The translations under genes and the position numbers were made by a program. Shown piece after piece: positions 1 through 6,974 of a stretch of DNA of 20,251 nt (positions are counted from its first letter, which is position 1; every line of letters starts with the position of its first letter). Source of the stretch: a virus; the IMG/VR virus record IMGVR_UViG_3300020428_000122, positions 1-20,251 of that record; one strand, 5' to 3'. The notes beneath the pieces were generated by a model. It was not told where the DNA came from. It was given only the letters and a program-made list of their open reading frames with translations, and made no database searches.

Positions 1-275
1 ATCATTGCTAGTTTGCGTTGTTCCTCCGAAGCCAGCGGAAAATGGACGCGCATGGCGCCACCGAATAGATCTTCGAAATCATATGGCATGCCATCGGTTT
101 CGCTCATCCAATCATAAATCTTTTCAGCGGAGTCTTGAGAGATCTCATTAAATAATTCCTGGTCTTCGAGAAGCTGCTTTTTTCTAGCTTCTCTAGACTC
201 AATAATTTTTCCTAGAGAGTTTACTTTCTCACTGTACTCGCGAAATTCGGCGAGGATCTTCTTCATGCTTTTCAT
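1..275 (-). CDS. Partial unknown protein with targeting-peptide-like N-terminus
   Basis: The gene runs off the left edge, so only the first 91 codons are visible. The ATG at 273-275 has a GGAG eight bases upstream; a second in-frame ATG lies at 264-266. The protein begins MKSMKKILAEFREYSEK and is then rich in E, K and D, probably helical to about residue 55. A less charged stretch follows, with YDWMSETDGMPYDFEDLFGG. The basic, amphipathic start with an LAE triplet resembles the N-termini of the proteins at 12932-14065 and 14068-14487. In T4-like phages such peptides direct internal proteins into the prohead; that role here is inference. A 15-nt motif shared with two other genes lies 25 nt upstream. 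I do not recognise the family with confidence. Confidence 0.75.
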   Translation of the reverse strand, partial: MKSMKKILAEFREYSEKVNSLGKIIESREARKKQLLEDQELFNEISQDSAEKIYDWMSETDGMPYDFEDLFGGAMRVHFPLASEEQRKLAM

Positions 276-300
276 TTATGGGGCTCCGATGCAAATTGTG

Positions 301-315
301 CATTTATAAATAGTA
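301..315 (-). promoter_or_regulatory. Recurrent 15-nt intergenic motif, copy A
   Basis: On the minus strand this reads TACTATTTATAAATG. It is identical over 15 nt to the copy at 14943-14957 and matches the copy at 8448-8462 at 13 of 15 positions. It lies 25 nt upstream of the start codon of the partial gene at 1-275. The core ATTTATAAAT is palindromic. The plus strand contains TATAAATA, the T4 late-promoter consensus, but no plus-strand gene is present. A phage-specific promoter element is the simplest reading, unproven. Confidence 0.45.
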
Positions 316-326
316 CAATTTATGAA

Positions 327-674
327 CTAACGCCAAAACACCTGAATGATTATTATAGCGAATGCCAGTATGCTACAAATTATGGTTTTCGCGGTGAATG
401 GAGACTCTCCCAACAACCACCATGTTAGTATCGGAAAGCTGATGTAGCTGGCTGTGAAGGCCAAGAATCTGGCAGTCCACAACTCACCTGAGGCTTCCAT
501 TATAAGCCTTGTGCCGTACCAAAAACAAAGCCCTACCGGGATTGAGTAGGTCGCGACTGCCAGGAGGGGTTTATCTTGCCACCAACTCCAAACAAACTGC
601 GAGTTAAGTTGAAACCAAGCAAGTGCTTGGCCCGTGACGAACAGTAGTGCGCCATACAAAAATCTAGGATCCAA
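327..674 (-). CDS. Small four-helix integral membrane protein
   Basis: This 115-residue protein is strongly hydrophobic. About four transmembrane segments are visible, near residues 5-22, 37-55, 68-87 and 94-113, linked by short polar loops. The pattern and size resemble small multidrug resistance / drug-metabolite transporter half-proteins, and I recall similar proteins in marine phages, but no diagnostic transporter motif can be named. It would sit in the host inner membrane; a transport or holin-like role is possible but unsupported. The start is a TTG at 672-674, overlapping the end of the upstream methyltransferase-like gene by 11 nt, with GAGG about nine bases before it. Expression is probably coupled to that gene. 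Confidence 0.75.
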   Translation of the reverse strand: MDPRFLYGALLFVTGQALAWFQLNSQFVWSWWQDKPLLAVATYSIPVGLCFWYGTRLIMEASGELWTARFLAFTASYISFPILTWWLLGESPFTAKTIICSILAFAIIIIQVFWR

Positions 675-1437
675 TAATCAATACCTCTTCAGCCCTGTCC
701 GGGTTGCTTGTAGGTCGATAAGCCTCCGTGAACATGAGTATTTCAGAACCAGAGTACAATTCAAGCAACTCCTTATTATATTTATATAACAAAATCCAAC
801 CAGGGACATCGCGGGACTTAATCATTTTTGCGAACTTCTTATGGTTGAGTTGGGGCCTTTCAGGGATCACAACGGCTGCTGCAAGATTTGATTTTATATA
901 CTCGGGCATTGCGCAGACGAGATAGTTTCCTGCATCCAGAGCAGTCGTGTAACTTTCCAACTCTAATGTAAACGGTTGGGCTTCAAAGCTTGCTAACTGA
1001 TTTAACCTCATCTCGTTGAAATGTGGGGTGCCAGGGTCTAGGCGGCCGCCGGTTGTGGAGCCCTGCTCAGAACAGTGGTTCAGCACATAGAACAATGCTG
1101 AACGTAAAAATTCATCATCCGGCTGGTATACTTTCTTCTGCAGCATTGAGAAAAGCTTTTGCTCTCGGACTGGGTAGAAGCTACTGGCCATTTGGTATAG
1201 TTTTCCGGGATCCATTTGTATGCATTGCCAAAAGTCATACAACAAGCGATACTCCGTATATGCAGTCACCTTGTACCCTCTGGCTGCCAAACCAAGCTCG
1301 ATAGAACCACCTCCAAGAAAAGGGGTAGTAATTGAAGTTTGGCCGAGAGGGATATGCTCAGCTATTACGCTAACTGCTAGTGGTTTGTCGTTCGGATACG
1401 TCAGTGGCGACTTCTGTGTCTTCTTTGCGTTCAACAT
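664..1437 (-). CDS. Degenerate D12-class DNA adenine methyltransferase homologue
   Basis: The 257-residue protein follows the D12 (Dam-type) N6-adenine methyltransferase plan. It has TYPNDK where the family has YPGGK, then the SAM-binding motif PFLGGGSIE at 39-47. The C-terminal segment GWILLYKYNKELLELY...EEVLIIGS matches the family's conserved end. The catalytic motif IV, normally DPPY, reads AMPEY at 176-180, and the acidic residue expected after motif I is replaced in VTAYTEY. Methyl transfer is therefore doubtful. The fold may have been kept for DNA or SAM binding, or for blocking host methylation or restriction. The start overlaps the glutaredoxin gene by 68 nt, unusual here, but the conserved N-terminal block leaves little room for a later start. 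A separate intact adenine methyltransferase is encoded at 10791-11267. Confidence 0.75.
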   Translation of the reverse strand: MLNAKKTQKSPLTYPNDKPLAVSVIAEHIPLGQTSITTPFLGGGSIELGLAARGYKVTAYTEYRLLYDFWQCIQMDPGKLYQMASSFYPVREQKLFSMLQKKVYQPDDEFLRSALFYVLNHCSEQGSTTGGRLDPGTPHFNEMRLNQLASFEAQPFTLELESYTTALDAGNYLVCAMPEYIKSNLAAAVVIPERPQLNHKKFAKMIKSRDVPGWILLYKYNKELLELYSGSEILMFTEAYRPTSNPDRAEEVLIIGS

Positions 1438-1693
1438 CTTCTAATTGTTCCATGAAATATTCTTTAAGATCTGTAAAGCCGCCAATGAATTTCTCATTGC
1501 CAGAAACGTCCACCTCCACCACCATCGGCACTGTTTGCCAATCATACTTCTTCTTTACATTATGATAAAACTCCGGAGAGTTTTCAACCAGTGTAAGGAC
1601 GAATTCGCTGCCAACAGAATGCAGAAGGTTTACTGCGTCCACACACCACGGACATGTTGCCTTAGCGTAAACATGATAGTATTTTAACATCAT
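1370..1693 (-). CDS. Glutaredoxin
   Basis: This 107-residue thioredoxin-fold protein has the dithiol active site CPWC at residues 14-17. The cis-proline motif TVP is at 54-56, and the glutathione-binding GGF turn is at 71-73. The core fits a normal glutaredoxin of about 85 residues; the last 25 residues form an acidic, polar tail that overlaps the next gene. Such phage glutaredoxins can supply electrons to ribonucleotide reductase, but none is in this window. The start overlaps the upstream stop as ATGA, and two tandem ATGs follow AAAGGG directly, so the second Met (1690) may be the real start. Confidence 0.9.
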   Translation of the reverse strand: MMLKYYHVYAKATCPWCVDAVNLLHSVGSEFVLTLVENSPEFYHNVKKKYDWQTVPMVVEVDVSGNEKFIGGFTDLKEYFMEQLEDVERKEDTEVATDVSERQTTSS

Positions 1694-1989
1694 CCCTTTA
1701 GAAGTTCCTTTGCAGTGATGATATCGATCTTCTCGCGGACATCCGAAGGGTCTCCTACCACATTAATATCCAAGCCGGCTGAACCCCTGCTTAAATGAAT
1801 CGTGCTAAACTGTTGGCGCTTGTCCAAGCCCGGAAGTTTACCTTCTGTTAATTCTCGCTTCAGCCAGGGGGCATTACGAATATATACTATATGGTTAGGG
1901 TTAATGAATACTTCCTGCAGCGAATAATTGCTGCCGGTAGTCGAGTTGTTCTGAACAATCTCTACGAATTTTACAACTTGGCCAATCAT
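1690..1989 (-). CDS. Unknown 99-residue protein, possibly FlbD-like beta-rich
   Basis: I do not recognise a function. The protein is mostly predicted beta-strand with a central NPNHIVYIRN segment, then STIHLSRGSAGLDINVVG, and ends in a short helix. The N-P-x-x-I-x-x-I pattern is loosely like small FlbD-type proteins, a weak resemblance only. No cysteines, signal peptide or membrane segment are present, so it should be cytoplasmic. The ATG at 1987-1989 follows AGGA at about seven bases. It sits between an unknown gene and glutaredoxin in a tight operon. Confidence 0.7.
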   Translation of the reverse strand: MIGQVVKFVEIVQNNSTTGSNYSLQEVFINPNHIVYIRNAPWLKRELTEGKLPGLDKRQQFSTIHLSRGSAGLDINVVGDPSDVREKIDIITAKELLKG

Positions 1990-2004
1990 CTTATGTCCTT
2001 TATT

Positions 2005-2235
2005 TTATAGGTGCACTGGGTAGGCGTGCTTTAGTTCTACTGTCCACTTGGAGCCGCGGTATACCACCTCGACCGATTCCCCAGTCATTTCGGAAACCAG
2101 TACTGTAACGGGCGAATCCAACTTTAGATATTCGGTAACCGCGGTCGAGCCTAGGGTCGGGTCGAAGCGTTTTAAGTTTACCTCGGAAGGCACATAGATC
2201 AGATCACCAGATGTTGGAGACCAATCATTCATCAT
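2005..2235 (-). CDS. Unknown small beta-barrel-like protein
   Basis: This 76-residue protein has the look of a small SH3-like or OB-like barrel. It contains W-S-P-T-S-G-D-L-I-Y-V-P-S near the start, a central KLDSPVTVLVSE strand pair, and VEVVYRGSKWTVELKHAYPV at the end. Similar short proteins occur in marine phages from memory, without known function. The start overlaps the upstream gene's stop by 11 nt; AGGG lies five bases before the first of two tandem ATG codons. The second ATG is an alternative. No catalytic motif is visible. Confidence 0.7.
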   Translation of the reverse strand: MMNDWSPTSGDLIYVPSEVNLKRFDPTLGSTAVTEYLKLDSPVTVLVSEMTGESVEVVYRGSKWTVELKHAYPVHL

Positions 2236-2620
2236 CGTGGCCCTGCTCTAAAGTCTCGGCGTTGACGGTTGCCATGGCTGCTGCTGCGTTGATCTGATCA
2301 ATAGCCTCACTCGTAGGAGCAGGCTGGTGCTGGGGCGTTGATAACTGTTGCATACCTGAGAGCATCATTGCGATGTCAGATAAACGATAGTCAACGTCTG
2401 CCAAGGTACGACGGATGCTGTCAATCTTTTCTGTTCCGAATGAATAGTTGTCGTACTGCTCGGACTGTTTACAAATTTCTGGGTAGAATTTCACCGCATT
2501 ACTGGACGCTCTCTCCAGCGTAGATACTGCCTCCGACAACAGGCGTGATACCAACTCTGGCACCTCTTCCACATTGACGGAATATTGAATGTTTACTCTC
2601 TGTTGCTGTGTATCACTCAC
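2225..2620 (-). CDS. Unknown helical protein, first gene of the last operon
   Basis: The 131-residue product begins with a short strand (RVNIQYSVNVEEVPELV). It continues as helices from about 18 to 110 and ends in an alanine- and acid-rich tail. No known motif is seen. The start is a GTG at 2618-2620, strongly supported by AGGAGG six bases upstream, and it is the first gene after a consensus sigma70-type promoter. Being first in a promoter-led group of small genes suggests an early or middle function, which is inference. Confidence 0.75.
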   Translation of the reverse strand: MSDTQQQRVNIQYSVNVEEVPELVSRLLSEAVSTLERASSNAVKFYPEICKQSEQYDNYSFGTEKIDSIRRTLADVDYRLSDIAMMLSGMQQLSTPQHQPAPTSEAIDQINAAAAMATVNAETLEQGHDDE

Positions 2621-2643
2621 AACACACCTCCTAATATGATATT

Positions 2644-2673
2644 ATTATAACACCTTTAACTTGGTGTTGTCAA
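2644..2673 (-). promoter_or_regulatory. Consensus sigma70-type promoter with inverted repeat
   Basis: On the minus strand, TTGACA (2668-2673) and TATAAT (2644-2649) are separated by 18 nt. Both hexamers are perfect consensus. The spacer carries a perfect 6-bp inverted repeat, AACACC and GGTGTT, around an 8-nt centre at 2649-2668, which touches both hexamers and could be an operator. AGGAGG and the GTG start of the gene ending at 2225 follow. Host RNA polymerase should recognise it without phage factors. Confidence 0.8.
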
Positions 2674-2678
2674 CTTTT

Positions 2679-2975
2679 TTATTGACTTACGATAAGATTC
2701 CAAAATGTTGCGCTAGCGAGGCCCACAAGGGAAGTCACCAGGATCCACGTTATTCTAGAGCTTGTATCTTTCCACGCCTCCAAAGAGCGCAATCTAGCAT
2801 ACAATCCAGAGTCCGGGTTGTATACCGCTTCCTTGATCTTTCCAATATCCAGGGCCATCTGTTCTTGGCGATCTTTCACAACGTCAACTGCGTCCACTAA
2901 GCGTTGCAGTTTGGTATCAAGGGTCATAAGATCTAATTCGATCTCGTTCTTTACATCTTTAATTTCATCTGACAT
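2679..2975 (-). CDS. Coiled-coil protein with C-terminal membrane anchor
   Basis: In this 98-residue protein, residues 1-55 form a charged helix with heptad-like spacing. A GLYARLRSLEAWKDTSS motif follows, then a single hydrophobic segment of about 20 residues near the C-terminus. This arrangement resembles XhlA-type hemolysin/holin accessory proteins and short tail-anchored phage proteins. The likely topology is a cytoplasmic coiled coil anchored in the inner membrane. A role in lysis is possible, but no endolysin or holin partner is adjacent. The ATG at 2973-2975 has only a weak ribosome site. The gene follows groEL after 28 nt and may be co-transcribed with it. Confidence 0.75.
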   Translation of the reverse strand: MSDEIKDVKNEIELDLMTLDTKLQRLVDAVDVVKDRQEQMALDIGKIKEAVYNPDSGLYARLRSLEAWKDTSSRITWILVTSLVGLASATFWNLIVSQ

Positions 2976-3003
2976 GGTATCTTAAGTAGTTGGCCATTGC
3001 GGT

Positions 3004-4581
3004 TCAGCTTTGTATAATAGCATAATTTGTAGTAATCAGTGTTCCCGCGGCTGAAACCGCGTTTTGCAGAGCCGTAGTGGTAACCTTGACTGGATCTAGG
3101 ATACCCGCTTTCAGCAAGTTGGTCTGCTCAAGGGTGCGAAAGTTACACCCCATTGGCGCCGGGTCATTCGATACCTGATCTACAATCAAATCTGCACTAA
3201 GGCCAGCGTTCTGGGCCATTTGTCTAATTGGGCCGGACATTGCTTCTAAAAGAATATCCACTCCTCTTTGCTGATCTTCGTTGTCTGTGTCAATATTGTT
3301 TTGGATAGCTGCAGCAGTTCTGAGAAGTGCTGTTCCTCCGCCGGGTACAATACCATCAATCTGTGCAGACTTAACAGCTTCTAAGGCATCTTCAATCCGG
3401 TGCTTCTTTTCTACCATCTCGACCTGTGTTGGGGCCCCAACGTGGATTACGCCGACGCCTGAAGCCAGACGGGTGATGCGTTGCTGCATAGCATCACAAA
3501 GCTGCATCGAATCCTCGTTCGCAATCTCTTCCTTTAGTCTTGCAATCTGTGTTTCGATACCCTCGTAGTCTGCTTGGCCACCAACAATAGTCGTGTGCGT
3601 TTTTGTTGACTCAATGGTCTTGGCAGTACCAAGGTGCGTCAGGGTAGTTTCGCGGAGTTGCATGCCTTTGGCTCGCGTGATCAGGGTTGCACCGGTAGAG
3701 AGGGCCAAGTCTGCAAGCATATCTCGGCGCTCTTGACCGTAGCGTGGGGCCTTGATGGCTGCAACCTTAAGGCTGCCCCTCATTGTGTTCATGACTATAG
3801 CTGCGAGAGCTTGACCCTCGATGTCATCAGCTACGATGATTAGTGGCCGGCTCTCACGGGCGGCTAGCTCTAGTATCGGGAGAATGTCATCTACCATCTC
3901 GATCTTATAATCCGTCACAAGGATCAGCGGACTGGTATGATTCATTGTGCCGCGGCGTTCATCTGTGACGAAAGCTGCTGCGCGGTAACCAGAGTCAATG
4001 CGGAAGCCCTCCATGATATCCAAATGAGTTTCCATCGTACGAGACTCTTCAATCGTAATCGATCCGTCGTTGCCAACTTTATCAACAGCTGTGGCAATAA
4101 GTTTACCTATGTACTTATCGTTATTCGCTGAGATTGTCGCGATTTGTTCGACGTCAGCAATAGTTCTCACGGGGGTGGCAACCTCACGCAAGTGTTCAAT
4201 GGCTACTTTGGCTGCAGCGTCCATGCCGCGCTTAAGCTCGACAGGAGAGGTTCCTGCCGCAAGATAGGGTTGGGCTCCAGTAAGGATAGCTCTCGACAGC
4301 ACTGTCGCTGTGGTGGTGCCATCGCCGGCATGAGCATTCGTCTCGATGGCGGCTTGCTTAATAATCTGTGCTGCAGCATTTTCAAAATGATCTTCCAGGT
4401 GCACGAATTGTGCGACGGTAACTCCGTCTTTTGTAATAAAAGGGGCTTGGCCCTTCTCCTGTAAGATTACATTTCGGCCTTTCGGGCCTAGGGTAGTGGC
4501 CACATTGTCGGCCAGTGTATTTACTCCATTGAGAATCTTCTCTCGGAGCGTGGTTTTTGAATCATAGCTAAATGTTGACAA
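3004..4581 (-). CDS. groEL: Phage-encoded chaperonin GroEL (HSP60)
   Basis: The 525-residue protein aligns without gaps to E. coli GroEL numbering through at least residue 398. The ATPase residues D52 (TKDG), D87 (AGDGTTTA) and D398 are all present, as is TLGPKGRNV at 30-38. The apical substrate/GroES-binding surface keeps Y199, F204, L234, L237, L259 and V263 but has R at 200, A at 203 and M at 264. The protein ends where the E. coli ordered domain ends, so the flexible GGM tail is missing. The start is TTG at 4579-4581 with GGAGG five to six bases upstream. No GroES gene is in the window. It probably folds phage capsid or replication proteins, either with host GroES or alone as in some phage chaperonins. 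Confidence 0.97.
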   Translation of the reverse strand: MSTFSYDSKTTLREKILNGVNTLADNVATTLGPKGRNVILQEKGQAPFITKDGVTVAQFVHLEDHFENAAAQIIKQAAIETNAHAGDGTTTATVLSRAILTGAQPYLAAGTSPVELKRGMDAAAKVAIEHLREVATPVRTIADVEQIATISANNDKYIGKLIATAVDKVGNDGSITIEESRTMETHLDIMEGFRIDSGYRAAAFVTDERRGTMNHTSPLILVTDYKIEMVDDILPILELAARESRPLIIVADDIEGQALAAIVMNTMRGSLKVAAIKAPRYGQERRDMLADLALSTGATLITRAKGMQLRETTLTHLGTAKTIESTKTHTTIVGGQADYEGIETQIARLKEEIANEDSMQLCDAMQQRITRLASGVGVIHVGAPTQVEMVEKKHRIEDALEAVKSAQIDGIVPGGGTALLRTAAAIQNNIDTDNEDQQRGVDILLEAMSGPIRQMAQNAGLSADLIVDQVSNDPAPMGCNFRTLEQTNLLKAGILDPVKVTTTALQNAVSAAGTLITTNYAIIQS

Positions 4582-4604
4582 TTAATCCTCCATCGTCTTT
4601 ATAC

Positions 4605-4633
4605 ATTATAACCTAGTCACACAAGGATTGCAA
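4605..4633 (-). promoter_or_regulatory. Sigma70-type promoter of groEL
   Basis: On the minus strand, TTGCAA (4628-4633) and a perfect TATAAT (4605-4610) are separated by 17 nt. The site lies about 24 nt upstream of the groEL TTG start and its GGAGG. No CIRCE-type (GAGTGCTAA) heat-shock repeat is visible, so control by HrcA is not suggested. It gives groEL expression independent of the upstream 563-residue gene. Confidence 0.75.
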
Positions 4634-4648
4634 CTAATTTGTTAAAAA

Positions 4649-6340
4649 TTATTCAGGTGCGTCTTCTGTGCGGGCTGCAAGCGATTTAACAATCGATTTT
4701 CCGTGAGTCTGAGCAGTTCGACTGGCTTCGGCTCCGACTGTACGATCCTCAGACGAAAAGTAAGTTCCGATATTCTCCGCGAACTCTTTTGTGGCCTGCA
4801 GCAGAGTGATCATATCATCGCCAAGCTTCTTAATGTAAATCTTGGCGACGGCTTCGATGTTCTTGCTAGAAAGATTTAAAGGTGGATAAAACTCTGTTTC
4901 CAAAAGAGAAGCCTGCGAAACGATGTCGTTGCCGGAGAGAGACCACTGAGAGCCTGCATCGTCGGAGCCCTTCTTGCCCCCCTCTCTCAGAGAGTTCTCT
5001 TCTGCCATAAGTTTTCTTTCTCTCTCATGAAAATGGCCAAAGTAAGATTCACTGACAGGCGCCTGCTCGACTTCGTCGTTACCGGCCATTGTAGCTTCTG
5101 CTTTTTTGACTCCCCTATCGAAATCGGCTCGCAGTCGGTCGCCATACTTCTTATCCGATCTGGCACGGGCCGCGTCAGACATCTTAGTACTTCTTGATGC
5201 AAAGCCAGCCTCAACTTTGTCTTCGTAAGATATACTTGCCCACCATGTATCAAAGTCTGGGCCATTCTCTCTAGAGTGTTCGAAGCCGGCTGTATTGGCT
5301 AACTGTCTCACCTTTAGAGTTGTTTGTCCACGTTGGACCATCGCATCAAAGGGGCTGATCTTAGGTTTGGCATCGGGGTCGGCTGGCTCAACAGCATCTT
5401 CTGGTGACTTTTCAAGATCGTCGAAAGCTCCAGCCGCGTCAAGGTTTTTATTGAACATTCCACGTTTCCATGTATAGCCCGGAGTCTGTTCTAAAATTCT
5501 AGCCATTTTAACTCGCCACTCTGGTGAGTCCTGCCAGACTGCGATGTGATCCTTTAAAGCTTCTGCTTGATTACCGAGCAGACCCATATTGTTTTTACCA
5601 GTGTTGGCAAACACCTGTACAACATTACTGCGCTTAATCTCAAATTCCCAAATACCAAGCTTATCGACATTCTCCCCTTCCTTATTCTTATAAGCAACAA
5701 GGTAGCCAATAGAGTCCACTCCACGGCCTCCACGAATGAATAAATAGTCAAATAGGTTAGTAAAACTGCCGTGAATTCCGGTTTTAGGACTTAATAGCTT
5801 CAAGCTTACATTTCGGTCATCGCTAGTGATGAAGTCCTCAATTGGCAAGGTACCGCCGACACGGCCGGCTTCTTGGCGGCCCTGAGTTAGCGCAGCCATG
5901 AACCCTTCGAACACGAAGCCGGCAGAGGATTCATTGAAGTCGTTTAGCGTAGCCTGCAGGGATTCGATAATTTGCATCATGCTGAGCAGTGTGTGAACTT
6001 TTCCGCCGGGAGCTTTTAATTTGGCTGATTCGGGATCTAGGAAAGAGTTAACATGTGCGATACGGTCTTTAATTGAGCCGGCTCGGTTAATAGCAGAAAA
6101 TACTTTATCGATATCTTTTCGGGCCATTGAACTGGGATCACCCCAAGCTTCTGTTGGAACTAACTTGGGAATTGGAATGTGCACGCTGAAGCGGCCTGAG
6201 CTTGGGGAGGCCTCATCCTCTGTAATTGCTACGCGGGGGGCCTCACTCATCACTTCTTCGACTAAGCGTACTAGGGCCTCAAAGTCCATGCTCTCGCTGG
6301 GCTTTAAAAAGCCCTCTACTAATGTATCAAAATCTGACAT
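4649..6340 (-). CDS. Large unknown phage protein, possible nuclease-like fold
   Basis: The 563-residue protein has no domain I can name with certainty. The best-ordered part is residues 115-260. It contains GFVFEGFMAAL (E145), then PIEDF (D169) and VSLKLLSP (K181), followed by GSFTNLFDYL and GIWEFEIKRSN. The E...D...xxK order and strand pattern are loosely like the PD-(D/E)XK nuclease fold, but the second acidic residue is not convincing. Residues 310-345 and 415-480 are charged and likely disordered. I recall similar proteins in marine myophages, so a conserved virion or DNA-handling role is plausible. ATG at 6338-6340 follows GAGGA at seven bases. Confidence 0.8.
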   Translation of the reverse strand: MSDFDTLVEGFLKPSESMDFEALVRLVEEVMSEAPRVAITEDEASPSSGRFSVHIPIPKLVPTEAWGDPSSMARKDIDKVFSAINRAGSIKDRIAHVNSFLDPESAKLKAPGGKVHTLLSMMQIIESLQATLNDFNESSAGFVFEGFMAALTQGRQEAGRVGGTLPIEDFITSDDRNVSLKLLSPKTGIHGSFTNLFDYLFIRGGRGVDSIGYLVAYKNKEGENVDKLGIWEFEIKRSNVVQVFANTGKNNMGLLGNQAEALKDHIAVWQDSPEWRVKMARILEQTPGYTWKRGMFNKNLDAAGAFDDLEKSPEDAVEPADPDAKPKISPFDAMVQRGQTTLKVRQLANTAGFEHSRENGPDFDTWWASISYEDKVEAGFASRSTKMSDAARARSDKKYGDRLRADFDRGVKKAEATMAGNDEVEQAPVSESYFGHFHERERKLMAEENSLREGGKKGSDDAGSQWSLSGNDIVSQASLLETEFYPPLNLSSKNIEAVAKIYIKKLGDDMITLLQATKEFAENIGTYFSSEDRTVGAEASRTAQTHGKSIVKSLAARTEDAPE

Positions 6341-6343
6341 TTT

Positions 6344-6964
6344 TTAATCCTCTATATCCGTGCTTTCCAAAAGGGTGTAGCTAAATGAATTTCCTAATCT
6401 GTTAGCGGCTTCTTTCATGGTTGACATGAAGGACTTGAAATCACTATCGTTTTTAAAAACTTGGCAGCCAGCGGACCATTTATCGACTCGGATTGAGTTG
6501 CGGCCGGCCTTGTGTAAATTGATCCCGAACCACCCTGTATCTTTAGTTGAGTCGTCCATATCGTGCTTTGAGTCGCGATCAGAGTCGCGCCAAACAGTAA
6601 CCTCAGCACCCCTTTGGCATAACGCTTCGTATTTTCCTGCGTGCTTATCAATTTTGTGTGATCCTCGGTATTGGCCCGGGCAAAGAATGGCTGTGCCTTT
6701 GACGTTCATGGGGCGCTTAAGCCAGTAAAGTCCCGGATCTGTTGTGATTTGGTACGTATCCACTAGCCACCTTTTGTAGGAATCTCGGTAGATTATCAAC
6801 ATTACATCATCGAACTTATTTGCTTGACCGTGCATGTTTCTTACACCAATGATGTTTACATTATATGGTACACTACTATCAAAAAATTTGTAACCCTTTT
6901 TTTCAATAATCTTGCGGTACCTTTCTTTAATTATTTCTGCGTGATATCCTCTTACTTTGGCCAT
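6344..6964 (-). CDS. YkuD-like putative cell-wall enzyme
   Basis: The C-terminal half of this 206-residue protein carries GINLHKAG (H151) and, 16 residues on, WSAGCQVF (S164, C167). This matches the H...S-x-G-C signature of L,D-transpeptidase (YkuD)-type catalytic domains, so it may cut or link peptidoglycan as an endolysin or virion lysin. The N-terminal 60 residues are basic and helical, with no signal peptide. I chose the ATG at 6962-6964, which has AAGGA six bases upstream; the longer reading from TTG at 6994 would overlap clpP and lacks a good site. A cysteine peptidase of related shape is an alternative. Confidence 0.65.
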   Translation of the reverse strand: MAKVRGYHAEIIKERYRKIIEKKGYKFFDSSVPYNVNIIGVRNMHGQANKFDDVMLIIYRDSYKRWLVDTYQITTDPGLYWLKRPMNVKGTAILCPGQYRGSHKIDKHAGKYEALCQRGAEVTVWRDSDRDSKHDMDDSTKDTGWFGINLHKAGRNSIRVDKWSAGCQVFKNDSDFKSFMSTMKEAANRLGNSFSYTLLESTDIED

Positions 6965-6974
6965 GCTGGATCCT

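Noticed and set aside
4575-4603. Plus-strand TTGACA followed by a -10-like TTTATA
   Set aside because: The -10 match is poor and there is no plus-strand gene downstream; it overlaps the groEL start by chance.
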